Positions 42,541-52,818 of a DNA stretch of 64,000 nt are shown here, piece by piece. Positions within the stretch are counted from its first letter, which is position 1; every line of letters begins with the position of its first letter. The position numbers and the translations under genes were made by a program. Below the pieces are notes generated by a model. The model worked only from the letters and a program-made list of their open reading frames with translations, had not been told where the DNA came from and searched no databases. The DNA is from Pseudomonadota bacterium (GTDB taxonomy: Bacteria > Pseudomonadota > Alphaproteobacteria > Rickettsiales > UBA6187), in contig JAQCEY010000003.1 in assembly GCA_027620075.1 (NCBI GenBank), positions 1 to 64,000 of the forward strand, written 5' to 3'.

Positions 42541-43215
42541 TTAAATTACTCGCTCTCTTTTGCCACGTCTTCCGTTTAGTATTTTTTCAGTTTGTGTTAA
42601 TTCATTATTTGCAAGTGCGTTAGTGCTTAAAACGTCTATGCCGTTCTTAAATCCCTTTTGTGAACCTATATACAAACCCATTATGGCAGTCCCGCTACCG
42701 ACCATATGACCGTTTTTAACCGCTCCTGAAATTGTATCGGCATTGATATTTTTATTTGTTGCCATGCTATAAATACCCGTGCCTGCAACACCAAGTGCGA
42801 AGCCTAATGCATATGTTAACGCCCCTATCTCAACAGCACCCTTTATATTGTTTTTGGCTTCCTCCACCACAGGAGATTTTTCAGAGTTTGCAAAAGCTAT
42901 AGAAACCCCGACGGTCAGTAAGCTAAAGCCGGTCATAAAACCCATCAATGATTTTGAATGCTTATTAACATTCTCTTTTATTTCCTTATACATCTGTTCA
43001 CGTATCATTTTCATTTGAGTTTCTTGTGCAAATTTTTTTAACTCTTCATTTACAGCTTCAAAAAAAGGCATTTTTCTGTTTAACTCATTATGCCTGTCAA
43101 TCTTTGCCTTGCCCACCATTAAAGTGCCTGCAACTATAAGAGCACCTGATACAACTTTATTAGCCGATAATATTTGCGTTTTGTTATGTGACTGTGCCAA
43201 CTGGAAATTAACCAT
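42541..43215 (-). CDS. Membrane protein of unknown function
   Basis: No family recognised. 224 residues with about four hydrophobic, glycine-rich segments (near 22-37, 90-110, 128-152 and 170-187), a charged helical stretch between the first two and a strongly basic C-terminus (NGRRGKRERV). Alternating glycine and small residues (GALTYALGFALGVAGTGIYS) suggest tightly packed helices. It is convergent with the nuclease gene, with 3 bases between the stops. Function unknown. Confidence 0.6.
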   Translation of the reverse strand: MVNFQLAQSHNKTQILSANKVVSGALIVAGTLMVGKAKIDRHNELNRKMPFFEAVNEELKKFAQETQMKMIREQMYKEIKENVNKHSKSLMGFMTGFSLLTVGVSIAFANSEKSPVVEEAKNNIKGAVEIGALTYALGFALGVAGTGIYSMATNKNINADTISGAVKNGHMVGSGTAIMGLYIGSQKGFKNGIDVLSTNALANNELTQTEKILNGRRGKRERVI

Positions 43216-43470
43216 TTAAATTACGTATTTTTGTTTTTATAAAAATGATTCGGTAGCATATATTACTAGAAATAATACAGCGACTTGTAAAATAAAAAAT
43301 TATCAGTGAAGTATTTGCAACCTGATTAAATATCAACAAGGCATGTTTTTGCGATTATGGAATTAAATATAAAACCGCAATCATTCTTAAAAGTGCTTTA
43401 CCATTCTTTACATAATATTTATGGTAAGAATTATTAAAACATAAAAAATCAATAGTGAAAAAATTAAGGT

Positions 43471-45261
43471 ATGTTAGAAGCAAAAGGTATTGTAAAAGAA
43501 ACGGAGTTAAGAGAGTATCATTCGGTAAAAGGGGCGGTTTGGAAATTAAGGGCATGTGATGAGCGGCAGGTTCTGGCTATCTCGCAAAAATTAGAAATAC
43601 CCGAAATACTGGCAAGAATGCTTTATGTTCGTGGTGTAGGTCTAAATGAGGTTGAGTCTTTTTTGAACCCCACATTAAAATTCCTAATGCCCGATCCGTT
43701 CCACCTTCTGGATATGGAAAAGGCTGCTAACCGTCTGGCAGACGCAGTTGAAAAAGGAGAGGAAATAGCCGTATATGGCGATTATGATGTCGACGGTGCT
43801 ACGTCTTCATCGCTTTTGAAAAGATATTTTCGTGAAATAGGCAACGAACCGATAATATATATCCCCGACCGCATAAAAGAGGGATATGGTCCTAATACCG
43901 ATGCTCTTTTATATTTAAAAGAACATGGTGTAGATGTGTGTGTTACGGTAGATTGCGGCACTATGTCGTTTGAGCCGCTGGCAGCGGCAAAAGAGGCGGG
44001 GCTTGAAGTTATAGTAATCGACCACCATCTAAGCTCGGAAACACTTCCTGAAGCTGTCGCAGTAGTAAACCCTAACCGCCTTGATGAAACATCGGATCAA
44101 AAACACCTCGCCGCAGTCGGGGTATGTTTTCTTCTTATCGTTGCCGTTAATAAAATATTGCGTGAGCGTGGTTGGTTCCAAAAAAGGAAAGCTCCCGACC
44201 TGCTTAACCTGCTGGATATCGTGGCACTGGGGACGGTTTGTGATGTCGTACCTTTAAAAGGTGTTAACAGAGCTTTTGTTTCACAAGGGCTAAAGGTAAT
44301 GCGTAACAGGCATAATTGCGGGCTTGCGGCACTTGCCGATATCGCTAAAGTAGATGATTGCCCAAGCACCTATCATTTGGGATTTATGATGGGGCCGAGG
44401 ATAAACGCAGGGGGCAGGGTAGGTCAGTCCGACTTGGGGGCAAGGCTCTTGTCTACCGAAGATGTTGACGAAGCATACGATATATCCATGAAACTTGATA
44501 ATTTTAACATGGAAAGACGTGCTATCGAAAGCATGGTGCTGGAAAGTGCAGTTGCCCAGATAGAGCAAAAAGGTACAGATAGACCCGTTCTGTTTGCAAT
44601 AGGGGAGGGGTGGCATCCGGGAGTTGTCGGCATAGTATCCAGCCGTATTACGGAAAGGTTCAACCGACCAAGTGCTATTATATCAATTAATGAAGGGTTG
44701 GGAAAAGCATCTGCACGCTCTGTAAGCGGTATTGATTTCGGCTCGGCAATAGTCGCTGCCAATCAGGCGGGATTGCTTGTCACCGGCGGGGGGCATGCAA
44801 TGGCGGCAGGCTTCACAGTTGAGGAGGGCAAAATAGACGCTATGTATGAGTTCCTCTGTAAAAGATTCGAAGAAAATATTGATGAATGTGCCGTAAAACA
44901 AATTAAGGCAGATGGTTTCTTAAGCATTGACTCGGCCACGACCGAGCTTACCGACCTCATAAAAAAGGTGGAACCTTTCGGTACGTCAAACCCCGAGCCA
45001 CGCTTTATATTTAATGACCTTTATATTATATATGCCGATATTGTCGGTGCAGACCACATAAAATGCGTGTTCGGTACGGATCATGCCGGCAATATGGGTA
45101 AGACCATAAAAGGTATGGCTTTCCGCAGCCTTGAAACGCCTCTGGGTAAGGCATTGCTTGACAACAGGGGGAAAACGGTATCTGTTGCGGCAAGGGTGAA
45201 GCTAAATAGCTGGCGTGGGGTTGACACTGTTGAATTGTTGATAGATGATGTTGCCGTTTAG
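43471..45261 (+). CDS. recJ: Single-stranded-DNA-specific exonuclease RecJ
   Basis: A 5'-3' ssDNA exonuclease in recombination and mismatch repair, 596 residues. DHH-superfamily motifs are in order: VYGDYDVDGATSSSLLKRYF, VTVDCGTMSFEPLAAAKEAG (the usual DCG), VIVIDHHLSSE and VNPNR. The DHHA1 part carries TGGGHAMAAGFTVE and the OB-fold region KVEPFGTSNPEPRF is intact. AAGGT precedes the ATG. Single gene. Confidence 0.95.
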   Translation: MLEAKGIVKETELREYHSVKGAVWKLRACDERQVLAISQKLEIPEILARMLYVRGVGLNEVESFLNPTLKFLMPDPFHLLDMEKAANRLADAVEKGEEIAVYGDYDVDGATSSSLLKRYFREIGNEPIIYIPDRIKEGYGPNTDALLYLKEHGVDVCVTVDCGTMSFEPLAAAKEAGLEVIVIDHHLSSETLPEAVAVVNPNRLDETSDQKHLAAVGVCFLLIVAVNKILRERGWFQKRKAPDLLNLLDIVALGTVCDVVPLKGVNRAFVSQGLKVMRNRHNCGLAALADIAKVDDCPSTYHLGFMMGPRINAGGRVGQSDLGARLLSTEDVDEAYDISMKLDNFNMERRAIESMVLESAVAQIEQKGTDRPVLFAIGEGWHPGVVGIVSSRITERFNRPSAIISINEGLGKASARSVSGIDFGSAIVAANQAGLLVTGGGHAMAAGFTVEEGKIDAMYEFLCKRFEENIDECAVKQIKADGFLSIDSATTELTDLIKKVEPFGTSNPEPRFIFNDLYIIYADIVGADHIKCVFGTDHAGNMGKTIKGMAFRSLETPLGKALLDNRGKTVSVAARVKLNSWRGVDTVELLIDDVAV

Positions 45262-45389
45262 TCGGGAGTGTTCGGTAAGTATAATTTATTTCAGTATCTT
45301 TTCGTTTAATGCTAATAGACGCTGAAACAAGTTCACCATGACATAAAATTTAACCAAGTCATTGCCTAATTATAATAAGTTTTAAAAGT

Positions 45390-46223
45390 ATGTTATCGGT
45401 CGTTACTAAATCGGATTTGCGTAATGTTGTAGCTCGATTCCGTAAGGAGGGTAAAAAAATAGGTTTTGTACCTACAATGGGGGCGTTACATGAAGGGCAT
45501 TTGTCATTGGTGGATATCGCAAAGCAAAGCGCAGATATCGTAGTTGTAAGTATATTCGTAAATCCTACACAGTTTGCCGAAGGTGAGGATTTTGATAAAT
45601 ATCCGCGCACGATAGAAGATGACAAAAAAAAGCTTCAAACAAAAAATGTAGACATAGTTTATCTGCCGAGCAAGGAGGAGATGTACCCTCAAGGGTTTGA
45701 CATAAAAATATCGGTAGGGCAAATAGCAAAAGAACTCGAAGGCGTTACCAGACCGCATTTTTTCGATGGTGTTGCATTGGTGGTAAATAAATTATTCATG
45801 CAGGTGCAGCCTGATATAGCCGTATTCGGACAGAAAGATTACCAGCAGCTACATGTTATACGCAAGTTGGTTGCGGCTTTTGACATAGCTGTAAAAGTAA
45901 TCGGTGCAGATATTGTCAGGGAAAAAAACGGTCTTGCCATGTCGTCACGCAATAGGTACTTATCTGATGAAAAAAGGGAACTGGCAGCTAATTTATATAG
46001 GATAATGAATGAAGTAGCCAACAATATAAAAAAAGGCAGCTCTTTTGAAAAGGCGTTATATTGGGGAAAGGAGGAATTGCAAAAGGCAGGCTTTACAAAA
46101 GTTGATTACCTTGAAATCAGGAATCCACAAACACTGTTAAAAACCGACTCCCTGCCCGCAAGACTTCTGGCAGCGGTATATTTGGACGAGGTAAGGCTGA
46201 TAGATAATATTCAGATAGTATAG
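45390..46223 (+). CDS. panC: Pantothenate synthetase
   Basis: Ligates pantoate and beta-alanine with ATP. Signature segments are FVPTMGALHEGHLSLVDIA, SIFVNPTQFAEGEDFDKYPR, AVFGQKDYQQLHVIRKL and the KMSKS-like MSSRNRYLSDEKR. 277 residues is the usual length. panB is not next to it. A 466-base gap containing a large palindromic repeat follows. Confidence 0.95.
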   Translation: MLSVVTKSDLRNVVARFRKEGKKIGFVPTMGALHEGHLSLVDIAKQSADIVVVSIFVNPTQFAEGEDFDKYPRTIEDDKKKLQTKNVDIVYLPSKEEMYPQGFDIKISVGQIAKELEGVTRPHFFDGVALVVNKLFMQVQPDIAVFGQKDYQQLHVIRKLVAAFDIAVKVIGADIVREKNGLAMSSRNRYLSDEKRELAANLYRIMNEVANNIKKGSSFEKALYWGKEELQKAGFTKVDYLEIRNPQTLLKTDSLPARLLAAVYLDEVRLIDNIQIV

Positions 46224-46381
46224 TTGCAAAATGGCAACATTGCTCATTATAAAAACCTTAAATTGTCCGATTGGTAAATTATGCGTACTCATTTATGGTG
46301 CATTAATCTATATATCATATGGGCAATTTATTATATATAGTATGAGTGTGTAGTAACTTTGAATTTAATTTACTCATCTTT

Positions 46382-46533
46382 GTCATCCTATGAAAAAAAT
46401 TTAGTAAAATTTTTTATCATGGGATCCAATTCGAAAAGTTTAGGAAAACTTTTCGATATTAAAAAAGTTTCCTAACTTTTTTAAATGTGGATTCAACTAT
46501 AATTTGTTTTACTAAACAAATTCGTGGAATGAC
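46382..46533. repeat. GTCAT-bounded palindromic mosaic repeat, full-length copy
   Basis: A 152-base element in the 484-base gap between panC and mlaA, running from GTCATCC to GGAATGAC. It has four successive hairpins with four-base loops: AAAAAATTT-AGTA-AAATTTTTT, CGAAAAGTTT-AGGA-AAACTTTTCG, AAAAAAGTT-TCCT-AACTTTTTT and AATTTGTTT-TACT-AAACAAATT. The loops are paired reverse complements (AGTA/TACT and AGGA/TCCT), so the whole unit is also a large imperfect palindrome. Copies or halves lie at 5-119 and 12544-12590. The remainder of the gap (46224-46381 and 46534-46707) shows nothing else. Confidence 0.8.
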
Positions 46534-46707
46534 AATGATAGACAAATTAAAACTTTATACATAACCGGAATTAATAAGTTGTTGCATAGGGATTAGTAAT
46601 ATTTGAGAATCTGCATCAAAGACAAACCTTTAAGATGTTAACTTTTTGTTAATAAGGGGGTGGTAGAATTTTCAAATATTGAATAAATTTTGTTGGAGTT
46701 ATATAAA

Positions 46708-47433
46708 ATGTATTTTAGAAATGTTGCAATTGTCTTAACGTTAGTTGTATCCTTCCTGATATGTGTTTCACCGCAATCATCATATGCCTATCAAACAACT
46801 GAGGATTCAAAAATTTCCGATCCTCTGGAATCGGTGAACAGGGTAATATACGGCTTTAATATGTTCCTTGATAAGATAATTATAGAGCCTGTTGCAAAAG
46901 CCTATAAAAAAGTAGTGCCGGAAGTCGGACGGAAAGGAATAAGCAACGTATTGCAGAATCTTACGGAGCCTGTAACATTCGCAAATTCAATATTACAAGC
47001 TGATGCGGAAAATACATTCACCACTTTCTGGCGATTTGCAATTAACTCCACTGTCGGTATTGCAGGTCTGTTCGATGTTGCAAAGCATGGCGGTCTTGAG
47101 CATAGGGGAGAGGATCTGGGGCAGACTTTCGGAAAATATGGCGTAGGAAACGGTCCTTACCTTATGCTGCCTATCATAGGTCCTTCAAATACAAGGGATC
47201 TTTTCGGTAGTGTCGGTGATTCTTTCATGGATCCGTATAACTACACGGTAGATGAGTACGGAATAGCCGGACGTAACCTTTTAGAAGGTCTGGACACCAG
47301 AGTTGAGCTTTTAGGTCTGCTTGATGATATTGAGGAGTCTTCCCTTGACCCATATGCTACCATAAGAAGCCTTTACACCCAAAAACGTAATGATGAGATT
47401 AGGAACGGTAAAAGTTCGGCTCTTAAAAAGTAA
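46708..47433 (+). CDS. mlaA: MlaA (VacJ) phospholipid-transport protein
   Basis: Outer-membrane component that removes mislocalised phospholipids from the outer leaflet. 241 residues with a signal peptide ending in SSYA; a lipobox cysteine is not obvious, unlike E. coli MlaA. Family motifs are DPLESVNRVIYGFNMFLDKI, NVLQNLTEPVTFANSILQ, FWRFAINSTVGIAGLFDVA, EDLGQTFGKYGVGNGPYLML and PIIGPSNTRDLFG. ATG 46708 is preferred to TTG 46690 because GGAG lies 8 bases before it. mlaC follows after 199 bases. Confidence 0.93.
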   Translation: MYFRNVAIVLTLVVSFLICVSPQSSYAYQTTEDSKISDPLESVNRVIYGFNMFLDKIIIEPVAKAYKKVVPEVGRKGISNVLQNLTEPVTFANSILQADAENTFTTFWRFAINSTVGIAGLFDVAKHGGLEHRGEDLGQTFGKYGVGNGPYLMLPIIGPSNTRDLFGSVGDSFMDPYNYTVDEYGIAGRNLLEGLDTRVELLGLLDDIEESSLDPYATIRSLYTQKRNDEIRNGKSSALKK

Positions 47434-47632
47434 CATTTTCCTTGCAAAAATATAATTTAACCATATAAAAGCACTTGTAAAACAATTCTTTTTAATAACG
47501 AGTGGTTCGGGTTTTGCTTGTATGTGCGTGTTATATTATCGAACACTCTCCTATTATTAAAATGAATTAACTGTAAAAAATATCGCAGTTGTGTTATGGT
47601 TTTAATCAATAATATATATTATAAAGAAGCTT

Positions 47633-48238
47633 ATGAATATTTTTCGTTCTAGATTTTTGATAACATTAGTTATCACTTTTATAGCTAATGTTGCGTATGC
47701 CGATGTTGAGGGAGCCCAAAAATTCGTAAAGGAATTGGGTGATACGACTATTGAAACAGCTAAATCTACCGAACTATCCGTTGATGATAAGGAACAAAAA
47801 TTAATAGAACTTTTTGAAAAGTCTGTTGATACGGCTTGGATAGCTAAATTCGTTATGGGTCAATATTGGCGCGATATGTCCGAAGAAAAACAAAATGAAT
47901 ATAAAAAGCTTTATCATAAATATCTGCTTCAAACATACGTTCCTGAATTTAAGACCTATACCGATGAAAAATTAAAATTCCTCAGTTCTGAAAAAGAATA
48001 TGAAAATGAGTATATAGTAAAAACCGAGATAGTTTCTGCTAACGGTAATGCATATAGAGTTGACTATAAGGTTAGGAAAAACACTGACTCCGATTATAAA
48101 ATATTTGACGTAGTAGCCGAAGGCATAAGCCTTATAACTACCCACCGTTCTGAGTTCGGTTCTATAGTTTCGAGAAAGAATGTCGACTTCCTTATCAAAA
48201 AACTGGATCAGAAAACCGGTAAGGAAAATTCTAATTAA
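47633..48238 (+). CDS. mlaC: MlaC-type periplasmic phospholipid carrier
   Basis: Soluble lipid shuttle between MlaA and the MlaFEDB ABC transporter. 201 residues, signal peptide MNIFRSRFLITLVITFIANV ending in AYA. The Tol-Tol-Ttg2D family pattern is seen in DTAWIAKFVMGQYWRDMSEE (F-V-x-G-x-x-W), then YKKLYHKYLLQTYVPEF, and VDYKVRKNTDSDYKIFDVVA followed by EGISLITTHRSEF. mlaD, mlaE and mlaF are not in the window. Confidence 0.92.
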   Translation: MNIFRSRFLITLVITFIANVAYADVEGAQKFVKELGDTTIETAKSTELSVDDKEQKLIELFEKSVDTAWIAKFVMGQYWRDMSEEKQNEYKKLYHKYLLQTYVPEFKTYTDEKLKFLSSEKEYENEYIVKTEIVSANGNAYRVDYKVRKNTDSDYKIFDVVAEGISLITTHRSEFGSIVSRKNVDFLIKKLDQKTGKENSN

Positions 48239-48285
48239 ACGATAATACTGCTTATTTTTATATTCCTAAATAAGAGATTGAAAAA

Positions 48286-49335
48286 TTATAATAACTTTTC
48301 TATGTCGCTATAAACAACGGCTTTTTCTTCACGTTTTATAATATTTCCTATCTCAAAAACAGTTTCACCTGATTCTTCTAATATGGATTTAATTTGTGAC
48401 GAATCATTCTTGCCGACAACTATAATCATTCCGATGCCGCAATTGAATGTTTTTAACATCTCTTCTGCCGTAATCTCTCCTAAGTTAGCAAGGAACTTGA
48501 AAACACAAGGCATAGTCCAAGCAGAACAATCAATATTCACCGCAATATCATCGGAAAGGACACGAGGAATATTCTCGGTAAAACCACCGCCGGTAATATG
48601 GGCAAGTGCCTTGACTTTGTCAGTCCTGATAGCTTCCAAGCATGACTTTATATATATTTTTGTAGGCGTAAGGAATACCTCACCTAATGTTTTACTATCA
48701 TCAAACGGGGCGGGGCTTGAATAATCAAGTCCGTTATTATCAATAATATGCCTGACCAGTGAATAACCGTTAGAATGTATTCCGCTAGATGCCAGACCTA
48801 ATATGACATCACCCTCTTTTATATCGCCTTTAGGCAATATATTTTTGCGTTCTACCGCACCCACGGCAAAACCTGCCAAATCGTAATGACCTTCGGCATA
48901 CATTCCGGGCATTTCGGCAGTTTCACCACCTATCAGGGCGGCGTTAGCAAGCTTGCAGCCATCGGCTATGCCTTTTATTACATCATAGGCTACATCATTG
49001 CTTAATTTTCCGGTTGCAAAATAATCAAGAAAAAATAACGGCTCGGCTCCCTGTACTACCAGATCGTTCACGCACATAGCAACTAAATCTATCCCGATGG
49101 TGTCATGTTTATTTACCTCAAAGGCGATTTTCAGTTTTGTGCCTACTCCGTCATTTGCGGAAACCAGAACGGGGTCATCATACTTACAGGCGGCTAAATC
49201 GAATAATCCGCCAAAGCCGCCAAGGTCGGCATCAGCACCTATTCTTGAGGTGGATTTTGCCAGCGGTTTTATCTTATCTACCAAACGGTTGCCGGCATCT
49301 ATATCTACGCCTGCATCTTTATATCTGTTATTCAT
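48286..49335 (-). CDS. purM: Phosphoribosylformylglycinamidine cyclo-ligase
   Basis: AIR synthetase of purine biosynthesis. [20 protein letters not shown] at ATG 49335 is the canonical N-terminus; the upstream frame to 49407 is not part of the family. Motifs are [79 protein letters not shown] and [13 protein letters not shown]. 349 residues is standard. It is divergent from the DUF2066 gene with 78 bases between them. Confidence 0.95.
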   Translation of the reverse strand: MNNRYKDAGVDIDAGNRLVDKIKPLAKSTSRIGADADLGGFGGLFDLAACKYDDPVLVSANDGVGTKLKIAFEVNKHDTIGIDLVAMCVNDLVVQGAEPLFFLDYFATGKLSNDVAYDVIKGIADGCKLANAALIGGETAEMPGMYAEGHYDLAGFAVGAVERKNILPKGDIKEGDVILGLASSGIHSNGYSLVRHIIDNNGLDYSSPAPFDDSKTLGEVFLTPTKIYIKSCLEAIRTDKVKALAHITGGGFTENIPRVLSDDIAVNIDCSAWTMPCVFKFLANLGEITAEEMLKTFNCGIGMIIVVGKNDSSQIKSILEESGETVFEIGNIIKREEKAVVYSDIEKLL

Positions 49336-49413
49336 AATAAATTCTTGGACATCAATAAAAATTAGTGTACAAAAAATATACGTTTTTAAAGAATTTACAA
49401 GTAACAATAAGCT

Positions 49414-50586
49414 ATGCGTAATAATTTTGTACTAATAATAACTTTTATTTTGTGTTTATTCTCCGGTTTAGCTAATGCGGCAGGGATATTTACCATTAAT
49501 AATCTGAAAGTCAGCGGTAAGGGCGAAAATGCAAAAGAGGCCAAAAATAATGCTATTGATGTGGCACAGGCTCAGGCATTTAAAGAGTTGCTGAAGCGCA
49601 TCACGCCCGACTATACGCAGAACATTTGGCCCGAACCGGACAAGGAGGAGATATCCGAACTGGTACAGGGAATAGATATAGATAAGGAAAAAGTGACTTC
49701 AACCCACTACGAAGCGGTCATAAACATATCTTTCAATGAAGTGTTCGTAGAAAAATTATTACAGGAAGCAGGAGTTTCTTATACGGGAACAAAAGCAGAT
49801 CCGGTGCTTCTTATACCGCTTTTAATAACAAATGGAGAAGGCGTTATCTGGGATCGCAGTAACTACTGGCAGGCTGCGTGGAAAGAAGCCCTCGAAGATA
49901 GCAGTTTTGCTAATTTCATAATACCCGAAGGCGACCTTGGCGATATATCTGCCGTCAATATCTCAAGCCTTATGGAAAACGATTTGCCTCTTAGTTTTAA
50001 TGAAAGGGAAAAGATAAAGTTCCTTATCAATAAGTATAATGTGGACAAAGTGATGCTGGCAAAGGCTTTTCCTAGCGAATATAACGGAACTATCGGTATT
50101 GAAGTGGAAACGTCTTATATAAGTGAAGATGAGCCGCAAAAAAAATCGCAAAAATTCTACGGAAAAGCTGAAAATGAGAATGTGAATCAGGTAATGGCGA
50201 AAGCTGCCTCTAGCATAATATCGAATATAGAAAGAAAATGGAAAGATGAGCAGGAACAAATACGTCAGTCAAAAGCCGAGATAAATATCAATGTTCCGGT
50301 AAAAGACCTAAATGACTGGAACGAAACTTATAACCGACTAAAAAGCTTTAGCTTTATTAATAAGATAAATACTAAATATATTACGGTGGAATTTATATCT
50401 TTAGACCTGTTCTTTCAGGAGGGATATGAGAAATTCATAGTCAATCTGGCACAAAACGGAATGTTCCTTGAAAAGCGTTCAAACGGTCTTTTCTTGAGAA
50501 AGCAGGATTCTATGCCGTCATGGTTTGAACCTGCAAGCTATGAAGGCTATATTATGAATTCTGACGGCAAATTCGGCATTAAATAA
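49414..50586 (+). CDS. DUF2066-domain secreted protein
   Basis: A 390-residue protein with signal peptide [20 protein letters not shown] (cleavage near ANA). The DUF2066 domain is seen in [32 protein letters not shown] and [20 protein letters not shown], with a beta-sandwich-like middle and a C-terminal half with [20 protein letters not shown]. Function is unknown. Its position before a PerM-like permease and hdaA is a neighbourhood seen in many alphaproteobacteria as remembered, so the three are probably one operon. Confidence 0.8.
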   Translation: MRNNFVLIITFILCLFSGLANAAGIFTINNLKVSGKGENAKEAKNNAIDVAQAQAFKELLKRITPDYTQNIWPEPDKEEISELVQGIDIDKEKVTSTHYEAVINISFNEVFVEKLLQEAGVSYTGTKADPVLLIPLLITNGEGVIWDRSNYWQAAWKEALEDSSFANFIIPEGDLGDISAVNISSLMENDLPLSFNEREKIKFLINKYNVDKVMLAKAFPSEYNGTIGIEVETSYISEDEPQKKSQKFYGKAENENVNQVMAKAASSIISNIERKWKDEQEQIRQSKAEININVPVKDLNDWNETYNRLKSFSFINKINTKYITVEFISLDLFFQEGYEKFIVNLAQNGMFLEKRSNGLFLRKQDSMPSWFEPASYEGYIMNSDGKFGIK

Positions 50587-50599
50587 TTAAGGAGGTTTA

Positions 50600-51703
50600 G
50601 TGAACACAAGAGATAAGCTGTTGTTCTGGCTAATAGGTTTTTCATTACTTGGAGGCTTCTTGTATATGGTCAGCGGCATCTTACTGCCGTTCGTAGTTGC
50701 AATGATAGCTGCCTATTTTCTTGACCCTGCCGCCGATAAACTTGAGAATTTCGGTTTATCACGCTCAATTGCGACTTTAATTATTACCGGTGTATTTTTT
50801 GTCACGGTAATTTTGATAGCAATGCTGGTAGCTCCGATACTCTATGACCAGCTACTTTCAATGTTCAGGAAGATTCCCGAATATATTACCCTTGCCAATG
50901 AAAAGTTCTTGCCGAAATTCTCAAGCATATTAGAGCAGATTGATCCCGATGCCATAAACAAGGCTAAGGAATCCGTCAGTGAGATATCCGCTTACGCTTT
51001 CAGGTTCGTAACAAAGGTTATGGGTAATATATGGAACTCAGGGATTGCGGTAGTCAATATCCTGTCTTTGTTATTTGTTACCCCGATAGTTACTTTTTAT
51101 ATGCTGCGTGATTGGGATAGGTTACTTGAGAAGGTAAAGGGGTGGCTGCCTGCCGATAATAAAAAGGTTATTCTTGAGCAAGCCCATGAAATCGACAAAA
51201 CCCTTTCAGGCTATATAAGAGGGCAAACAAATGTATGTATTATTTTAGGAGCTTTCTACGGTGTGGCGTTAAGCCTTGTCGGGCTTGAGTTCGGCTTTGC
51301 GATAGGTCTTGCTACGGGCATATTGTCTTTTATCCCTTATGTAGGGCTGTTGTTCGGTTTCGTTGTGGGCATGGTTATTGCCGTATTGCAATTCGGGAAT
51401 ATTATTGATGTCGGTATTGTCGCATCAATATTTATTATAGGGCAGATAGTAGAAGGGAACTTCATTACCCCTAAACTTGTAGGTGATAAGGTGGGGCTGC
51501 ACCCTGTCTGGATAATCTTCGGAATGATGGCAGGTGCTTCTATGTTCGGTTTCTTAGGTATATTGCTTGCCATACCAGTAACTGCCGTAATCGGTGTGTT
51601 GGTAAGGTTTTCGCTTGCACAGTATTTAAAAAGCTCTTTTTATAAAGTTGAAAAACCTAAAAAAACACCCAAAAGCCCGAGAGCGGCTAAAAGTAACGGT
51701 TAG
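50600..51703 (+). CDS. PerM/AI-2E-family membrane protein
   Basis: A 367-residue inner-membrane protein of the AI-2E (PerM/YdiK) transporter family. There are seven to eight hydrophobic segments; the signature middle is LSGYIRGQTNVCIILGAFYG, GLATGILSFIPYVGLLFGF and then FITPKLVGDKVGLHPVWIIF. The start is GTG with AAGGAGG immediately upstream. It follows the DUF2066 gene by 13 bases and precedes hdaA by 2, so the genes are co-transcribed. The transported compound is not known. Confidence 0.9.
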   Translation: MNTRDKLLFWLIGFSLLGGFLYMVSGILLPFVVAMIAAYFLDPAADKLENFGLSRSIATLIITGVFFVTVILIAMLVAPILYDQLLSMFRKIPEYITLANEKFLPKFSSILEQIDPDAINKAKESVSEISAYAFRFVTKVMGNIWNSGIAVVNILSLLFVTPIVTFYMLRDWDRLLEKVKGWLPADNKKVILEQAHEIDKTLSGYIRGQTNVCIILGAFYGVALSLVGLEFGFAIGLATGILSFIPYVGLLFGFVVGMVIAVLQFGNIIDVGIVASIFIIGQIVEGNFITPKLVGDKVGLHPVWIIFGMMAGASMFGFLGILLAIPVTAVIGVLVRFSLAQYLKSSFYKVEKPKKTPKSPRAAKSNG

Positions 51704-51705
51704 TT

Positions 51706-52356
51706 ATGCCACAAGAATCCTTTGATTTGTCAGTAAAAATACCCGTAAGGGAAGATGACTACATCATATCTAATTCCAATATAAACGCATTTTCTCTTAT
51801 AAGTAAATGGCCGCAGTGGGACTCGAAAATATTATTGCTTTATGGTCCTGAATCCTGTGGCAAGACCCATCTTGCAAAAATATGGTGTAAAAATGCAAAT
51901 GCCGTATCTTTGTCTGCTGAAGATATATATGCGAATAATTTTGACCTGTCTAAAAACCATCTTCTGGACGATCTGGAAAAAGTATGTGATGAACCGGCCT
52001 TGCTGCATTTTTATAATATGGTTAAAGAGGCAGATAGCGGATATCTTATGATGACCGCAGGCAACAGCCCGTCAAATATGAAGATACGACTTGCAGACCT
52101 CAAGTCAAGACTTGGTGCGGTTGCATCTATAGGCATAAGTGACCCTGACGACGAGATACTCAGACAGATACTGGTAAAACAATTTGCCTCAAGGCAGTTA
52201 AAGGTTGATATGGACGTAATAAAATATATCGTATCACGTATGGAAAGATCGTTCCGAGCGGCAGAAAAATTGGTCGATATCATTGATGAGGAGGCTCTTA
52301 AACAGAAAAAAAATATCACCATACCTTTTGTTAAGACTCTTTTGGAAAACCAATGA
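51706..52356 (+). CDS. hdaA: HdaA, DnaA-related regulator of replication initiation
   Basis: A 216-residue AAA+ protein resembling DnaA domain III without the DNA-binding domain IV. The P-loop is LLYGPESCGKTHLAKIW, sensor-like TAGNSPSNMKIRLADLKSRL corresponds to DnaA's SDRxP...L.SRL, and the C-terminal lid SRMERSFRAAEKLVDIIDEE is typical. Hda/HdaA stimulates ATP hydrolysis by DnaA on the replisome and so prevents re-initiation. The stop overlaps the next gene by four bases. Confidence 0.9.
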   Translation: MPQESFDLSVKIPVREDDYIISNSNINAFSLISKWPQWDSKILLLYGPESCGKTHLAKIWCKNANAVSLSAEDIYANNFDLSKNHLLDDLEKVCDEPALLHFYNMVKEADSGYLMMTAGNSPSNMKIRLADLKSRLGAVASIGISDPDDEILRQILVKQFASRQLKVDMDVIKYIVSRMERSFRAAEKLVDIIDEEALKQKKNITIPFVKTLLENQ

Positions 52357-52775
52357 AAAGCATTCAGACCATAATAAAGGTAAATAAACAGGCACTAGAT
52401 GAAAAGCGTCAGGAACTGGCAGAGCTTGAAGGGCAAAAAGAACAGCTTATAAACTGGCAAAAGAAAATGAAAGACGAGCTTGCAAAAGAATTTGATTTTG
52501 CAGTAAAAAATCCTGAGATGAGCATTACCTTTGACTATTACCGAAAATTGATAAGCCGGCGTCAGGTAAACCTGCAATTAGCCTTAAATGACCTGAACTT
52601 GCAGATTGAGAATATAACATTACAGATAGCCGAGCTTTTCGGTGAAGTAAAAAAATATGAAATAATAGAACAGCAAAAACTGGCTAAAATATTGAAAGAG
52701 CAAAAGCTCCGAGATTCAAAAGCCCTTGATGAGATTGCTATTAGTAATTACCTAAAAGAACGTAACGGGCAGTAG
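52353..52775 (+). CDS. fliJ: FliJ-like coiled-coil protein
   Basis: A 140-residue protein, almost entirely helical with heptad-like charged repeats (KQALDEKRQELAELEGQKEQ; LNDLNLQIENITLQIAELFG). Length and antiparallel coiled-coil layout fit FliJ, the stalk that links the FliI ATPase to the export gate. FliJ sequences are poorly conserved, so the call rests on architecture plus the presence of fliI in the window. It is translationally coupled to hdaA (ATGA overlap), an unusual setting. A generic coiled-coil protein remains possible. Confidence 0.55.
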   Translation: MKSIQTIIKVNKQALDEKRQELAELEGQKEQLINWQKKMKDELAKEFDFAVKNPEMSITFDYYRKLISRRQVNLQLALNDLNLQIENITLQIAELFGEVKKYEIIEQQKLAKILKEQKLRDSKALDEIAISNYLKERNGQ

Positions 52776-52818
52776 GTAGTGTCCACAAATTATGGTAAAT
52801 TAACTTTTCAACAATGCT

